This document shows positions 1 through 11,380 of a stretch of 64,000 nucleotides of DNA, one piece after another. The first letter of the stretch is position 1; each line of letters opens with the position of its first letter. A program made the translations under genes and the position numbers. The notes beneath the pieces are model-generated. The model ran no database searches. It was not told the origin of the DNA and was given only the letters and a program-made list of their open reading frames with translations. Source of the stretch: Marinobacter antarcticus (GTDB lineage Bacteria > Pseudomonadota > Gammaproteobacteria > Pseudomonadales > Oleiphilaceae); contig NZ_FRAQ01000001.1 in assembly GCF_900142385.1 (NCBI RefSeq), positions 1,736,001 to 1,800,000 of the forward strand, in the 5' to 3' direction.

Positions 1-812
1 CTGCGGCGAAGCAGTTGGGCGTAGTCGCGGTTGCCCAACAGATTTATGTAATGGGTGATGACGAGCCGGGCCTGGGCGAGCCAGGGGGTTTCCGGGGGCA
101 GCTGGTTAAGCTGGATAAGCAGGCAGTCCTGAAGATCCCGGGCAAAAACCCCTGGCGGGTCGAAGTACTGTAGCCGGCGTAAAACGGCTTCCACTTCATC
201 CATCTCAAGAGGGTCTTCATCAGCATCGTCGGTCAGGCCTGCGTATATGTCCTCAAGAGAGCTGGTTAGATACCCCCGTTCGTCTACCGCATCCATCAGG
301 GCGTGAGCAATGGCCTGATCCCGTTCATTCAAAGGTGTGAGGTTGAGCTGCCACTCAAGGTGATCCCTGAGGGTTTCGGTCGGTGAGTTCCGGGTTTCGA
401 AATCGTGGTCGCTTTCGTCGTCATTCCGCGCAGCCGGGGCGGGGGCGGACTGGTAAACATCTTCCCAGGCGGTATCGACGGGAAGATCGTCGGGAAGCGT
501 ATCCGGGATTTCGTTTTCAGATTGCCAGTCCGGGCCGCTTTCGCTCTCATCCCAGTCGGAGGTGGCAGCCTCGGCAGACGCCTCAGGAGATGTTTCGTTA
601 GCGGTGTTGTCTTGATTCTGATCACCGTCGGCTGACGGCGTTTCAGTTTGGTCGTCATCTTCCGAAGCTTCCAGCAGGGGATTGGATTCCAGGGCTTGCT
701 GGATTTCCTGCTGAAGATCGAGAGTTGATAACTGCAGAAGCCTGATCGCCTGTTGCAGCTGGGGCGTCATTGTCAGGCTCTGACCCAGCTTTAATTGTAA
801 TGAGGCTTTCAT
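1..812 (-). CDS. rpoN: RNA polymerase sigma-54 factor RpoN, N-terminal part
   Basis: Alternative sigma factor that directs RNA polymerase to -24/-12 promoters and needs AAA+ activators. About 270 codons are in the window and the C-terminal part, with the DNA-binding HTH and RpoN box, lies off the left edge. The protein starts MKASLQLKLGQSLTMTPQLQ, the typical glutamine/leucine-rich region I that contacts activator and core. A very acidic, low-complexity region II follows at about residues 50-130, then the start of the core-binding domain (for example ERDQAIAHALMDAVDERGYL). It is immediately downstream of lptB, the conserved gammaproteobacterial order. A matching sigma-54 promoter stands before pilA in this window. 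Identification is firm; only completeness is unknown. Confidence 0.95.
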   Translation of the reverse strand, partial: MKASLQLKLGQSLTMTPQLQQAIRLLQLSTLDLQQEIQQALESNPLLEASEDDDQTETPSADGDQNQDNTANETSPEASAEAATSDWDESESGPDWQSENEIPDTLPDDLPVDTAWEDVYQSAPAPAARNDDESDHDFETRNSPTETLRDHLEWQLNLTPLNERDQAIAHALMDAVDERGYLTSSLEDIYAGLTDDADEDPLEMDEVEAVLRRLQYFDPPGVFARDLQDCLLIQLNQLPPETPWLAQARLVITHYINLLGNRDYAQLLRR

Positions 813-992
813 AACCATCGCTCAGGATCCGTCACTCATACCCGCTCTGAATTTCTTGCATCGGCTAAAAAATCTATGTATGGCGGCAACTTGCCGCCAT
901 TTTTGAGTACCCTTGCAAGTTCTTTGCCGAGTTTACTTGCTCCGGGTCAGCAAAACAATCGAACGGGTGTATCCGGATGCCGAAAACAGATG

Positions 993-1718
993 CTACAGGT
1001 GGAATTCGTTGCCAAGATACACTTCTTTAACCTGTTGATTGGCGAGAATGGTTTCGGAGTTTCCGGAGGCGATAATGTGGCCACCAGAAACAATGTAAGC
1101 GTTCTCGCAGATATCCAGTGTTTCGCGCACGTTGTGGTCGGTAATCAGAACGCCGATGCCCTTGTCCCGGAGGTGGCGGATGATCTGCTTGATATCACTG
1201 ACAGAGATGGGATCTACCCCGGCAAACGGCTCGTCCAACAGAATGAAGGCAGGCTCCATTGCCAGGGCACGGGCAATTTCCACCCGGCGCCGCTCGCCCC
1301 CGGAGAGTGCCATGCCCAGGCTGTCGCGGATGTGGGTAATGTGAAACTCTTCCAGCAGGTGTTCGAGCTTGCTCAGGCGTTCAGCACGGCCGAGGTTCTT
1401 TCGGGTTTCCAGAATCGCCATGATGTTATCCCGCACGGATAGCTTGCGGAACACCGAAGCCTCCTGAGGCAGGTAGCCGATGCCTTTGCGGGCCCGGCCA
1501 TGCATGGGCAGAGACGTGATATCCTGGCTGTCGATGGTTATGCGGCCGTTATCGGCGTTTACCAGCCCCACGATCATGTAAAAGCAGGTGGTTTTGCCGG
1601 CGCCGTTCGGGCCGAGCAGGCCGACGATTTCACCGCTGCGAATTTCCAGCGAGACATCAATGACCACTTTTTTCTGCTTATAGCTTTTTGCCAGGTTGCT
1701 CGCTCTGAGAACTGCCAT
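993..1718 (-). CDS. lptB: LPS export ABC transporter ATP-binding protein LptB
   Basis: ATPase of the LptB2FG transporter that extracts lipopolysaccharide from the inner membrane and feeds the Lpt bridge; cytoplasmic side. The 241 residues carry Walker A GPNGAGKT (about 36-43), Q-loop YLPQEASVF, signature LSGGERRR (about 138-145), Walker [13 protein letters not shown] and switch histidine in ITDHNVRE. Length is as usual for the family (about 240). It lies between lptA and rpoN, as in E. coli and Pseudomonas. The 180-base gap to rpoN holds no other gene that I can see. Confidence 0.97.
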   Translation of the reverse strand: MAVLRASNLAKSYKQKKVVIDVSLEIRSGEIVGLLGPNGAGKTTCFYMIVGLVNADNGRITIDSQDITSLPMHGRARKGIGYLPQEASVFRKLSVRDNIMAILETRKNLGRAERLSKLEHLLEEFHITHIRDSLGMALSGGERRRVEIARALAMEPAFILLDEPFAGVDPISVSDIKQIIRHLRDKGIGVLITDHNVRETLDICENAYIVSGGHIIASGNSETILANQQVKEVYLGNEFHL

Positions 1719-1735
1719 CGGATCCCTGTTTGCCG

Positions 1736-2269
1736 TTATTTTGTGGAGTTGCTGCTGCCGCGGGGCTGAATGACCATCTCAACCCGGCCCGGGCCAGCGC
1801 CGGTATCTTCGCTGCCTGCTGCGGTGACCACCCGTTGCTCGGTATCGTAATGAATAATGTCGCCGCGGAATATGTTGCCATTCTGCTCAATCACAGCCTC
1901 CCGTTCAAAGGTGAGCTGTTTGTCTGAGGCAGACCAGGTGATGTTCCGGGCTTTGGCATCGGTTTCACCTTCGCCGCTGGCAACGGGTTGCTGGTATCGG
2001 GCAGGAGAGCCGTTGGCTTCAATACGGTTGAGACCTTTGGCGCTGCGGTACAGAACCACCCGTTCCGCTGTCAGGCGCGTTTTGCCTTGAACCAGTTCCA
2101 CCGCTCCGGTGTAGGTGGCAATGCCCTTGCCATCGTCCAGGCGGGCGCTGTCGGCGCTGACGGTAATTGGCTCGTCGGAATCGAGATCAAAGGCCAGAGT
2201 CGGGCTGGAAAGACCAGCCACCAGGATGATAGCCAATAGTTGGCGCATGGGGTTATCTAATAGTTTCAT
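1736..2269 (-). CDS. lptA: LPS transport periplasmic protein LptA
   Basis: Periplasmic bridge protein that carries LPS from LptC to LptD. I place the start at the ATG at 2267-2269, which gives [15 protein letters not shown] and a clear signal peptide ending near LAF; an in-frame upstream ATG would add 14 residues that spoil the signal. The mature part has the OstA/LptA-type repeated beta strands ([21 protein letters not shown]) and ends with a low-complexity tail. The start overlaps the end of lptC by 17 bases, suggesting coupled translation. About 177 aa, typical for the family. Confidence 0.92.
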   Translation of the reverse strand: MKLLDNPMRQLLAIILVAGLSSPTLAFDLDSDEPITVSADSARLDDGKGIATYTGAVELVQGKTRLTAERVVLYRSAKGLNRIEANGSPARYQQPVASGEGETDAKARNITWSASDKQLTFEREAVIEQNGNIFRGDIIHYDTEQRVVTAAGSEDTGAGPGRVEMVIQPRGSSNSTK

Positions 2270-2873
2270 AACGTCCTTCCACCTGGGAATTGAGTTCCAC
2301 AATGCGCTCATCGATCCACGCTTTCATGCCTTTAGCCCGGGTCGTGCCCAGACTATCGGTTATTTCTACCGGTTCGTCGGTATAGACAGTACCTTGAATG
2401 TTGTCCAGGGTCAGGCTCTCGGTAACCAGTGTCGCTTTTCGGTCACCAATGGTCCGCACCACACGAACGTTGCCGGTCAGGTATAGCTGGTCTTCGTTCC
2501 GCCGCAGGCGGCCATTCTCGGCTTCGAGGACCCAGGGCTCGGCCTCGGTTGCGCTGAACAATTCTGCGTTCGGCGACTCCATGGTAGCCAGGTTTTCCTC
2601 TTCGAACTGTTCGATGCGAGGGCTTGTAAAAACGATCTTGCGGTGGCCGGTTTCATCGTAAGATGTGTAGCTGCCGTTGATTACAAAGCCGTCGGGCTCT
2701 GCATCGCCCCGAAGTTGCCTGGCATCGCTGTAGCTGGTGATCGGTGGCTCGTCGCTCCGCCACAGCAGGAAAACCGTGGCTGCAATGGTGGCTGCAAGCG
2801 CCAGCATGCGAAGCCTGGGCTTGTTTGTCATGGCCAGTGTGGAAAGCAGGCTGTTTTTTTCGCTCTGTGCCAT
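2253..2873 (-). CDS. lptC: LPS export protein LptC
   Basis: Bitopic inner-membrane protein linking LptB2FG to LptA. Start chosen at 2873 (MAQSEKNSLLS), two bases after the kdsC stop. The open frame extends to 2942 inside kdsC but that part looks unlike this family. One membrane segment lies at about residues 23-41 (LALAATIAATVFLLW), followed by a periplasmic LptC beta-jellyroll with motifs such as RIEQFEEENLATMESPNAEL. An alternative start is the Met of MTNKPRLRML, 15 codons in. Tight spacing on both sides supports one kdsD-kdsC-lptC-lptA-lptB transcript. Confidence 0.92.
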   Translation of the reverse strand: MAQSEKNSLLSTLAMTNKPRLRMLALAATIAATVFLLWRSDEPPITSYSDARQLRGDAEPDGFVINGSYTSYDETGHRKIVFTSPRIEQFEEENLATMESPNAELFSATEAEPWVLEAENGRLRRNEDQLYLTGNVRVVRTIGDRKATLVTESLTLDNIQGTVYTDEPVEITDSLGTTRAKGMKAWIDERIVELNSQVEGRYETIR

Positions 2874-2875
2874 GG

Positions 2876-3442
2876 CTATGGCTCCAGGTAGGGCGTCAGC
2901 GTTGCATCCAGATGCCCTCCGGCTGTCAGCAGCAGATCGCAAAGCTCTCGCACTGCACCCTTGCCTCCGCTAACCCGGGTGCAGTAATCGGCGTGCTCAC
3001 GCACCAGCCAGTATCCGTTCGGAACCGTAACTCCGAGGCCTGCGTAGCGAATGGCGGGCAGATCCGGCAAGTCGTCACCCATATAGGCGATAGCTTCCGG
3101 CAGTATGTCCAGACTGTTCACCAGTTCCTGCAAAGCGACCCTTTTGTCTTCACGCCCCTGCATCAGATGGGGGATTTTCAGGTCTTTCATGCGTTTTTCG
3201 GTGAGCGGTGAGCTGCGGCCGGTAATGACGGCTACGTTGATTCCCGCTGCCATGATCTGCTTCAGGCCCAGCCCGTCCAGAATGTTGAAGCCTTTCAATT
3301 CGTCGCCTTTGGCGCTGAAGTAAATTTTGCCATCGCTCATGATGCCATCAACGTCCAGAGCAACGAGCTTGATGCGCGCAGCTTTGGCCAGAAGGGCTTC
3401 TGGCCAGGCTTCTTCCAGTGGGCTATGCAGTTTAGTCATCAT
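2876..3442 (-). CDS. kdsC: 3-deoxy-D-manno-octulosonate-8-phosphate phosphatase KdsC
   Basis: HAD-family phosphatase that removes phosphate from Kdo-8-P in the pathway to the LPS inner core. The 188-residue protein has the HAD motif I DVDGIMSDG (nucleophile Asp near residue 30 and Asp two residues later), motif II ITGRSSPLTEKR and motif III GDDLPDLPAIRYAG. It lacks a cap domain, as expected of tetrameric C0 phosphatases. The start is either of two adjacent ATGs at 3440-3442 and 3437-3439. It follows kdsD after 21 bases, so the two consecutive Kdo enzymes are probably co-transcribed. Confidence 0.96.
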   Translation of the reverse strand: MMTKLHSPLEEAWPEALLAKAARIKLVALDVDGIMSDGKIYFSAKGDELKGFNILDGLGLKQIMAAGINVAVITGRSSPLTEKRMKDLKIPHLMQGREDKRVALQELVNSLDILPEAIAYMGDDLPDLPAIRYAGLGVTVPNGYWLVREHADYCTRVSGGKGAVRELCDLLLTAGGHLDATLTPYLEP

Positions 3443-3463
3443 ATAGCTTCTTATTACCGCTCT

Positions 3464-4444
3464 TTAAATCACACCGGCGCGAAGCAGGTCGTGCATGTTG
3501 ATGGCGCCTACCAGGGTGCCGCTCTTGTCAACAACCGGGAGTGCGTTGATTTTGAGCTCATCCATGATGTTGAGTGCTTCTGCAGCCAGCTGGTCAGGCT
3601 GGATGGCCCTGCCGTTTCGTGTCATCACATCCCGCATGGGCGTGGTGTGCACATCGATGGATTTGTCCAGGGTGCGGCGCAGGTCGCCGTCAGTAAAAAT
3701 ACCGGTCATTGCGCCGGTGGCGTCTGCAACGGTGGTCATGCCCAGGCCTTTGCGGGAGATCTCCAGCAATGCGCCGCTCAGAGTGGTGTCTTCACTAACG
3801 GTGGGTATGCTATCGCCGGTATGCATAATGTCGGATACCCGAAGCAGGAGTTTGCGCCCAAGGCTGCCGCCGGGATGAGAGAACGCGAAGTCTTCCGCGC
3901 TGAAGCCCCGGGCTTCCAGCAAGGCAACGGCCAGGGCATCGCCCATCACCAGAGTTGCCGTTGTGCTGGATGTGGGCGCCAGGCCAAGCGGGCAGGCCTC
4001 CGCTTCAACGCTGACATCCAGATTCGCTACAGCCTCTTTTGACAGTGTGGAGTTCGGATTGCCGGTCATGCTGATCAGAGGTGCGCCCATGCGTTTTATA
4101 AGTGGCAGAATGGTAATCACTTCGCTGGTGTTGCCACTGTTTGAAATGGCAATAACCACATCCTGGCTGGTAATCATGCCCATGTCGCCGTGGCTGGCTT
4201 CCCCGGGGTGAACAAAAAACGCGGGTGTTCCGGTGCTGGCAAGGGTGGCCGCAATCTTGTGGCCAATGTGGCCGGATTTGCCCATGCCGGTCACAACCAC
4301 CCGGCCCTTGCATGCCATGATTACTTCGCAGGCACGTATGAAATGGTCGTCGATGCGGTTTTCCAGGGCGCTGATTGCATCCCGCTCAATGCGGATAGCC
4401 TGGAGTGCGGAGTTCCGAAAATCGTATGTACTCTGTTCAGTCAT
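3464..4444 (-). CDS. kdsD: D-arabinose-5-phosphate isomerase KdsD
   Basis: Converts ribulose-5-phosphate to arabinose-5-phosphate, the first Kdo precursor. The 326 residues comprise an N-terminal SIS domain (about 35-170; GMGKSGHIGHKIAATLASTG and ISNSGNTSEV sugar-phosphate motifs) and two C-terminal CBS domains (about 205-325). Length matches E. coli KdsD/KpsF (about 328). It is the first gene of the minus-strand LPS group. The CaxA/YrbG exchanger that often precedes it elsewhere is absent here, and the divergent mlaF follows. Confidence 0.96.
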   Translation of the reverse strand: MTEQSTYDFRNSALQAIRIERDAISALENRIDDHFIRACEVIMACKGRVVVTGMGKSGHIGHKIAATLASTGTPAFFVHPGEASHGDMGMITSQDVVIAISNSGNTSEVITILPLIKRMGAPLISMTGNPNSTLSKEAVANLDVSVEAEACPLGLAPTSSTTATLVMGDALAVALLEARGFSAEDFAFSHPGGSLGRKLLLRVSDIMHTGDSIPTVSEDTTLSGALLEISRKGLGMTTVADATGAMTGIFTDGDLRRTLDKSIDVHTTPMRDVMTRNGRAIQPDQLAAEALNIMDELKINALPVVDKSGTLVGAINMHDLLRAGVI

Positions 4445-4738
4445 CGGGCGAAGAACCTGCTTTCTCGTTGACGCGTTCTATTTGAAAAGACGGAATTGCG
4501 ATTAAGTTGGCGAAGTATAACATTTCTCGCGAGCTGAGCAGGCGGGTTACGGCAAGTTCACCAGAGTTTTCAGTAGTGAGTTCTTTAACGAATGTCGTAG
4601 AGAAAAATGTAGGAAGCTCAGTGGAATTGATCATTGCTATCAATTCATTTTAAGAACCAGCGATTGAGCTTGGGCGCTCCTTCGCATAATGTAGCCGCTC
4701 TCTGAAAGCTAAGTGTTGTGGGCTGAAAGGTAAGGACT
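4445..4738. promoter_or_regulatory. Divergent promoter region between kdsD and mlaF
   Basis: The 294 bases between the two operons contain no gene I can support; short open frames on the minus strand have no family features. On the minus strand a TATACT hexamer (complement at 4514-4519) is a plausible -10 for kdsD, about 70 bases before its ATG, but no good -35 is seen. On the plus strand CATAAT (4685-4690) could serve mlaF, again with a poor -35. No regulator site is recognised. Confidence 0.4.
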
Positions 4739-5551
4739 ATGGGTTTACGCTCGTACATCTCATTGAAGGACGTTGTATTTTCCCGCTCTGGGCGCCGTAT
4801 TTTCGACGGTGTGTCCTTGGAGATTCCCCGTGGGAAAATTACCGCCATTATGGGCCCTAGCGGCACCGGTAAAACCACCTTGCTGCGCCTGATCGGCGGT
4901 CAGATTCGGCCGGACTCCGGCAGCATAGTGGTGGATGGCCACTCAGTACCTGAACTTCGCCGCAAGGAGCTTTACTCATTACGGGAAAAAATGGGCATGC
5001 TCTTCCAGAGCGGTGCGCTGTTTACCGATTTGAGCGTATTCGAGAACGTGGCTTTCCCGATGCGTGTGCACACCAAGCTGCCGGAAGACATGATTCACGA
5101 CATCGTGTTGATGAAGCTTGAAGCCGTTGGGCTGCGGGGTGCCCGCAAGCTGATGCCGTCTGAACTTTCTGGCGGCATGACCCGGCGCGTTGCGCTTGCC
5201 CGGAGTATAGCGCTGGATCCGGAACTGATCATGTACGATGAGCCTTTCGCCGGTCAGGATCCGATCGCCATGGGTGTGCTGGTGAAGCTGATTCGTGATC
5301 TGAACAGCTCCATGGGGCTCACCAGCGTTCTGGTTTCTCACGATGTTAAAGAATCTCTGAGCATATGCCATCACGCCTGCATTATTTCGGATGGCAAAAT
5401 AATTGGCGCAGGCACGCCCGCTGAGTTGCAAGATCATCCTTCTGAGCAGGTGCAGCAGTTTCTGCAGGGGTATCCGGATGGCCCGGTGCCGTTCCATTAT
5501 CCGTCCTCTGCGGCGGCTGAGGATTTCGGGCTTACGGGAGGTGTTGTGTGA
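4739..5551 (+). CDS. mlaF: Phospholipid transport ABC ATP-binding protein MlaF
   Basis: Cytoplasmic ATPase of the MlaFEDB complex, which moves phospholipids between the inner membrane and periplasmic MlaC to keep outer-membrane asymmetry. The 270 residues have Walker A GPSGTGKT (about 39-46), Q-loop [14 protein letters not shown], the family-specific signature [14 protein letters not shown], Walker [14 protein letters not shown] and switch region VSHDVKES. The next gene, mlaE, starts inside its last codons (ATGTGATC-type overlap of 4 bases at 5548-5551), so translation is coupled. Confidence 0.97.
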   Translation: MGLRSYISLKDVVFSRSGRRIFDGVSLEIPRGKITAIMGPSGTGKTTLLRLIGGQIRPDSGSIVVDGHSVPELRRKELYSLREKMGMLFQSGALFTDLSVFENVAFPMRVHTKLPEDMIHDIVLMKLEAVGLRGARKLMPSELSGGMTRRVALARSIALDPELIMYDEPFAGQDPIAMGVLVKLIRDLNSSMGLTSVLVSHDVKESLSICHHACIISDGKIIGAGTPAELQDHPSEQVQQFLQGYPDGPVPFHYPSSAAAEDFGLTGGVV

Positions 5552-6330
5552 TCGATAAAATTGCTTCCTTCGGGCACAGCGGAATAAGTTTCGTTATCGC
5601 TTTTGGCCGTGCTGGCCGTTTTCTGGCGGGCGTACTGTCAGGTGTTCCACGCCCGGCAACCGGCTTTCCGCTTTTGATGAAACAGCTTTATTCCGTTGGC
5701 GTGCTGTCGCTGGCCATTGTTGTTGTATCTGGGCTGTTTATTGGCATGGTGCTTGGCCTTCAGGGCTACACTATCCTCAGTGATTTTGGTTCCGAAGCCG
5801 CTATCGGGCAGATGATTGCGCTCACTCTGGTGCGCGAGCTCGGCCCGGTGGTAACTGCCCTGCTATTTGCAGGGCGCGCAGGTTCGGCGCTCACCGCCGA
5901 GATTGGCCTGATGAAAGCGACCGAGCAGCTGTCCAGTTTGGAAATGATGGGCGTAGACCCCTTGCGTCGGGTCATAGCGCCCAGACTTTGGGCTGGCTTT
6001 ATCGCCATGCCGGTACTGGCTATCATTTTTTCGATGGTGGGTATCTGGGGCGGTATGCTGGTTGGCGTGGAATGGCTCGGCGTTTTTGAAGGCTCCTACT
6101 GGGGCAACATGCAAGCCTCTGTGGATTTCTGGGACGACGTGGTAAACGGCGTTATCAAAAGCGTCGTGTTCGGTTTTGTCTGCGCCTGGATTGCGGTTTA
6201 CCAGGGCTACGACTGTGTACCCACATCGGCAGGAATCAGCTCGGCCACCACGAAAACCGTGGTCTACTCCTCGCTGGCCGTATTGGGGCTGGATTTTGTG
6301 CTGACCGCCGTAATGTTCGGCAACTTCTGA
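5548..6330 (+). CDS. mlaE: Phospholipid transport permease MlaE
   Basis: Integral inner-membrane permease of the Mla complex (MlaE/YrbE family). It starts with GTG at 5548, overlapping mlaF by 4 bases. The 260 residues hold five to six hydrophobic segments and the family's conserved stretch around [20 protein letters not shown] and [19 protein letters not shown], which couples to MlaF. Length equals the family norm (about 260). It is followed after 34 bases by mlaD. Confidence 0.97.
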   Translation: MIDKIASFGHSGISFVIAFGRAGRFLAGVLSGVPRPATGFPLLMKQLYSVGVLSLAIVVVSGLFIGMVLGLQGYTILSDFGSEAAIGQMIALTLVRELGPVVTALLFAGRAGSALTAEIGLMKATEQLSSLEMMGVDPLRRVIAPRLWAGFIAMPVLAIIFSMVGIWGGMLVGVEWLGVFEGSYWGNMQASVDFWDDVVNGVIKSVVFGFVCAWIAVYQGYDCVPTSAGISSATTKTVVYSSLAVLGLDFVLTAVMFGNF

Positions 6331-6364
6331 TCAACGATTGACGAGATAACACCGGGAGTCGGTA

Positions 6365-6814
6365 ATGAAACAAAGAACAACGGACATCACAGTGGGTCTG
6401 TTTATGCTCGCTGGCTTGGCTGCACTGCTGTTTCTGGCACTACAGGTAAGCGGGCTGTCGCCAAAATCTGCCGAAAGCACCTACACCATCTATGCAAATT
6501 TTAACGACACCGGTGGCATTACGCCCCGGGGCAGAGTGTCCATGGCGGGCGTAACGGTGGGCAGTATCGATTCCGTTAGCCTGAACAAGGAAACATTCCA
6601 GGCGCGGGTCGCCATGTCTATTCATGGCGACGTGGACAACATTCCTGCCGACAGCGCTGCAGTAATACGTACATCCGGTCTGCTGGGAGAGCAGTACATT
6701 GATATATCCATTGGTGGCGAAATGGATTCCCTCAAACCGGGTGACACGTTCTATTCCAGCCAGTCCGCCATGAACATTGAGCGGTTGATCAGCAATTTTG
6801 CGTCTGGCAAGTAA
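6365..6814 (+). CDS. mlaD: MCE-domain phospholipid transport protein MlaD
   Basis: Membrane-anchored MCE protein that forms a hexameric ring on MlaE and hands lipid to or from MlaC. The 149 residues have one N-terminal membrane segment (about 10-28, VGLFMLAGLAALLFLALQV) and a single MCE/MlaD domain (about 38-116; FNDTGGITPRGRVSMAGVTV). The C-terminal hydrophobic helix ends NIERLISNFASG. Slightly shorter than the E. coli protein (183 aa) but like that of Pseudomonas. Confidence 0.96.
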   Translation: MKQRTTDITVGLFMLAGLAALLFLALQVSGLSPKSAESTYTIYANFNDTGGITPRGRVSMAGVTVGSIDSVSLNKETFQARVAMSIHGDVDNIPADSAAVIRTSGLLGEQYIDISIGGEMDSLKPGDTFYSSQSAMNIERLISNFASGK

Positions 6815-6845
6815 GCCAGCAGTGCGAAAGAACAGGAGAAACCAG

Positions 6846-7499
6846 GTGATTGCGTTAACACAGAGAATTTTTCTCGCTCTGACATTGATGGCCGTATGCG
6901 TGGCATCGGTTCAGGCGGGCCCGGAAGAAGACTTGCAGCAATACGTCAACGACAACACCCAGCGCCTGGTAAAGAAACTCAATGCCGAGCGCGGGCTCTA
7001 TGATCGTGACCCTGAGGCTTTTTACCAGAGCATGGACGATGCCCTTGACGGTTTCGTGGATTTTCGTCGAATTGCTGCCCGGGTAATGGGGCGCTATGCG
7101 CGCCAGACAACCCCCGAGCAGCGGGATGAGTTTGTAGTCAAGTTCAAGCGTAGCCTTTTTGACAGCTACGCCCAGGCTTTGGTGAGCGCTGAAGATTTCA
7201 GGATCAAGGTAAATGACGCCACCATCAACCTCCAGGACGATAACCGCGCCTCTGTGGCCATGGAGGTGATCACCGCCTCCGGTAACCGCCACTCAGTCAC
7301 CTATTCCATGTACCGCAAGGAAGGCAGTAAATGGTTGATGGAAAATGTGATTGTCGAAGGGGTCAACATCGGTCTTTCGTTCCGGGATCGTTTCACTCAG
7401 GAAATGGAAGCCAGTCGAGGACAGGTTCAGGTCGTGATCGACGGATGGACCGACGCGGTGAAATCCCTCAACCTGGAAGATGAAGTGAACAAATCATGA
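6846..7499 (+). CDS. mlaC: Periplasmic phospholipid-binding protein MlaC
   Basis: Soluble periplasmic shuttle that carries a phospholipid between MlaA at the outer membrane and MlaFEDB. I choose the GTG at 6846-6848, preceded by a good AGGAGA ribosome site (6834-6839). It gives a clean signal peptide (MIALTQRIFLALTL, cleavage near VQA-GPEED), whereas the upstream ATG at 6798 would add a charged stretch overlapping mlaD. The body is the Tol-Tol-Ttg2/MlaC domain (FRRIAARVMGRYAR; SVTYSMYRKEGSKWLMENVI). Its last codons overlap the mlaB start (ATGA at 7496-7499). Confidence 0.95.
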   Translation: MIALTQRIFLALTLMAVCVASVQAGPEEDLQQYVNDNTQRLVKKLNAERGLYDRDPEAFYQSMDDALDGFVDFRRIAARVMGRYARQTTPEQRDEFVVKFKRSLFDSYAQALVSAEDFRIKVNDATINLQDDNRASVAMEVITASGNRHSVTYSMYRKEGSKWLMENVIVEGVNIGLSFRDRFTQEMEASRGQVQVVIDGWTDAVKSLNLEDEVNKS

Positions 7500-7813
7500 G
7501 TGTCGAAGCTCCAGTTGTTCAGCTCAAGGAAGGCGTGCTCTCGGTCTCCGGCGCAATCGACGCCCACACGGTTATACCGCTACGGGCCGAGGGCGAGGGG
7601 CTTATTAAAACAGCCAGTGAGAGCCTGAAGAGCCTGGTGGTTGATCTCGAAGGCCTGTCCACGACCCACAGCGTTGTGCTCTCTATGCTCTTGTGCTGGA
7701 GCCGGCTGGCTGAAAAACAGGGTATTTCGCTGTCTTTCAGAGAGGCGCCAGACCGCCTCGTTTCTCTTGCCGCTTTGAGCAACCTCGAGGATTGGTTACA
7801 ATCCCGCCCCTGA
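7496..7813 (+). CDS. mlaB: STAS-domain protein MlaB
   Basis: Small cytoplasmic STAS protein that binds MlaF and stabilises the transporter. The 105 residues contain a STAS fold (LSVSGAIDAHTVIPLR ... LVVDLEGLSTTHSVVLSMLL). In E. coli the equivalent loop has a conserved Thr/Ser pair, and here STTHSV occupies that place. The ATG overlaps the mlaC stop by 4 bases. Identification rests on position and fold, since STAS proteins diverge quickly. Confidence 0.93.
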   Translation: MSVEAPVVQLKEGVLSVSGAIDAHTVIPLRAEGEGLIKTASESLKSLVVDLEGLSTTHSVVLSMLLCWSRLAEKQGISLSFREAPDRLVSLAALSNLEDWLQSRP

Positions 7814-7838
7814 TTTCAAAAATACCCGAGGATTTACT

Positions 7839-9372
<1,534 letters not shown>

Positions 9373-9401
9373 CAGACACAATCGGGAAACCGGAAGGACG
9401 C

Positions 9402-10040
9402 ATGACAGATTCCATTACCATCGCTTTGTCAAAGGGGCGAATCCTGGAAGAAACCCTGCCACTGCTGGCAGAAGCCGGGATTGAGCTGGTCGACGACATC
9501 AAGAAATCCCGTAAACTGGTGTTTCCCACCACGGATCCCAATGTGCGGGTGCTTATAATTCGCGCGACTGACGTGCCGACCTACGTGCAGTACGGCGGTG
9601 CCGATTTGGGTGTCACTGGAAAGGATGTGCTGATGGAGCATGGCGGGGAGGGACTGTACGAGCCTCTGGATCTGAATATCTCCTGCTGCCGCCTTATGAC
9701 CGCTGGTCCCAAGGGCGAAACCCCTCCGGCCGGGCGCATCCGTGTAGCAACCAAGTTCGTTAACCTGGCTCGCCGGTATTACGCGGCGCAGGGGCGCCAG
9801 GCAGATATCATCAAACTCTACGGTGCGATGGAACTGGCGCCGATTCTCGGGTTGGCGGATGAGATCGTCGATATCGTGGATACCGGCAATACTCTGAAGG
9901 CCAATGGTCTTGAAGCGCGGGAGTTGATTGATCATATCAGTAGTCGGCTGGTGGTTAACCGCGCGTCGATGAAGATGAAACACGAGCGGATTAACCCCAT
10001 CATTGAGAAGATGGCGGCTGCCGTCGAAAAACGCAGATAA
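9402..10040 (+). CDS. hisG: ATP phosphoribosyltransferase HisG, short form
   Basis: Condenses ATP with PRPP, the first step of histidine synthesis. Start at the ATG at 9402 ([15 protein letters not shown]) with AAGGA upstream; the frame is open from 9369 but that would overlap murA. At 213 residues it is the short HisG, which lacks the C-terminal regulatory ACT-like domain. Such forms need the HisRS-like subunit HisZ, which is not in this window. PRPP loop [19 protein letters not shown] is intact. It is followed by hisD after 29 bases. Confidence 0.96.
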   Translation: MTDSITIALSKGRILEETLPLLAEAGIELVDDIKKSRKLVFPTTDPNVRVLIIRATDVPTYVQYGGADLGVTGKDVLMEHGGEGLYEPLDLNISCCRLMTAGPKGETPPAGRIRVATKFVNLARRYYAAQGRQADIIKLYGAMELAPILGLADEIVDIVDTGNTLKANGLEARELIDHISSRLVVNRASMKMKHERINPIIEKMAAAVEKRR

Positions 10041-10069
10041 AGTTCGTAATCCAAAGCAGGATTTGAGAA

Positions 10070-11380
10070 ATGACCGTTAGCATCAGACGATTGAACGCTT
10101 CCCAAAGTGACTTTGACAGTGCACTGGCCAGGTTGCTGGCTTGGGATGACAGTGTTGATCATCAGGTGAACGAGACGGTGCGTCATATCCTGCATGAAGT
10201 GAAAACCCGCGGTGACCAGGCGGTTCTCGAGTTCACGGAAAAGTTTGACCGGCTCAAAGTCGGCAGCGTTGCGGAACTGGAAATGAGCCAGAGTCGGTTG
10301 CAGCAGGCCTTGAAAGCAGTTCCTGAAGGTCAGCGCGTAGCGCTGGAGCAGGCTGCGGATCGTGTGCGTGATTATCACGAACGGCAGAACCAGAAATCCT
10401 GGCAGTACCAGGACGAAGATGGCACCTTGCTGGGCCAGAAAGTGACACCGTTAGATCGCGCCGGCCTTTATGTGCCAGGTGGCAAAGCCGCTTATCCGTC
10501 CTCTGTTCTGATGAACGCTATCCCCGCGAAAGTCGCCGGAGTGGGCGAAGTCATTATGGTGGTTCCCACCCCGGATGGTGTGGTTAACGACCTGGTGCTG
10601 GCAGCGGCCGCCATCGCGGGTGTAGATCGAGTATTCACCGTAGGTGGCGCCCAGGCTGTTGGTGCTCTGGCCTACGGCACAGAAACCATCCCGGCCGTGG
10701 ATAAAATCGTTGGCCCCGGCAACATCTTCGTTGCCACCGCCAAGCGAGAAGTCTTCGGCACCGTCGGCATCGACATGATCGCTGGGCCATCCGAAATTCT
10801 CGTAATCTGCGACGGCAAAACCGACCCAGACTGGATCGCCATGGATCTGTTCTCCCAGGCAGAGCATGACGAACAGGCCCAGTCCATCCTCGTCAGCCCC
10901 GACGCAGACTTTCTTGATGCCGTTGAAGCCAGCATCAACAAACTGTTGCCCACCATGGAGCGCGCCGACATCATCCGCACCTCCATGACCGACCGCGCAG
11001 CCCTGATTCACGTTGCCGACCTCAGCGAAGCTGCGAGGGTTTCCAACCGCATCGCGCCGGAACACCTGGAGTTGTCTGTAGAAGACCCGGAAACCCTGCT
11101 GGAAGAAATCCGCCACGCAGGCGCTATCTTCATGGGCCGCTACACCGCCGAGGCTCTGGGAGACTACTGTGCTGGCCCGAACCATGTTCTGCCCACCAGC
11201 GGAACAGCCCGGTTCTCATCCCCGTTGGGCGTCTACGACTTCCAGAAGCGCTCATCCATCATCGGCTTCAGCGCCCAGGGTGCTGATCGGATGGGGCGCG
11301 TCGCGTCGGTTCTGGCAAGAGGGGAAGGCCTGACGGCCCACGCCCGGTCTGCTGAATACAGGATTAAAAACGATGAGTAA
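10070..11380 (+). CDS. hisD: Histidinol dehydrogenase HisD
   Basis: Zinc enzyme that performs the last two oxidations from histidinol to histidine. The 436 residues show the NAD-binding segment [19 protein letters not shown], the family signature starting [13 protein letters not shown], zinc and catalytic residues in [15 protein letters not shown], and the PNHVLPT segment. Length is usual (430-440). The downstream hisC starts inside its last codons (8-base overlap). Only hisG, hisD and hisC are clustered here; the other his genes must be elsewhere. Confidence 0.97.
   Translation: MTVSIRRLNASQSDFDSALARLLAWDDSVDHQVNETVRHILHEVKTRGDQAVLEFTEKFDRLKVGSVAELEMSQSRLQQALKAVPEGQRVALEQAADRVRDYHERQNQKSWQYQDEDGTLLGQKVTPLDRAGLYVPGGKAAYPSSVLMNAIPAKVAGVGEVIMVVPTPDGVVNDLVLAAAAIAGVDRVFTVGGAQAVGALAYGTETIPAVDKIVGPGNIFVATAKREVFGTVGIDMIAGPSEILVICDGKTDPDWIAMDLFSQAEHDEQAQSILVSPDADFLDAVEASINKLLPTMERADIIRTSMTDRAALIHVADLSEAARVSNRIAPEHLELSVEDPETLLEEIRHAGAIFMGRYTAEALGDYCAGPNHVLPTSGTARFSSPLGVYDFQKRSSIIGFSAQGADRMGRVASVLARGEGLTAHARSAEYRIKNDE

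Noticed and set aside
876..1442. Long plus-strand frame of 188 codons opposite lptB
   Set aside because: It is the antisense shadow of lptB, which has all ABC ATPase motifs; no family signal in the shadow frame.
4437..4643. 68-codon minus-strand frame in the kdsD-mlaF gap
   Set aside because: No ribosome site, no similarity to any family known to me, and it covers the expected kdsD promoter.
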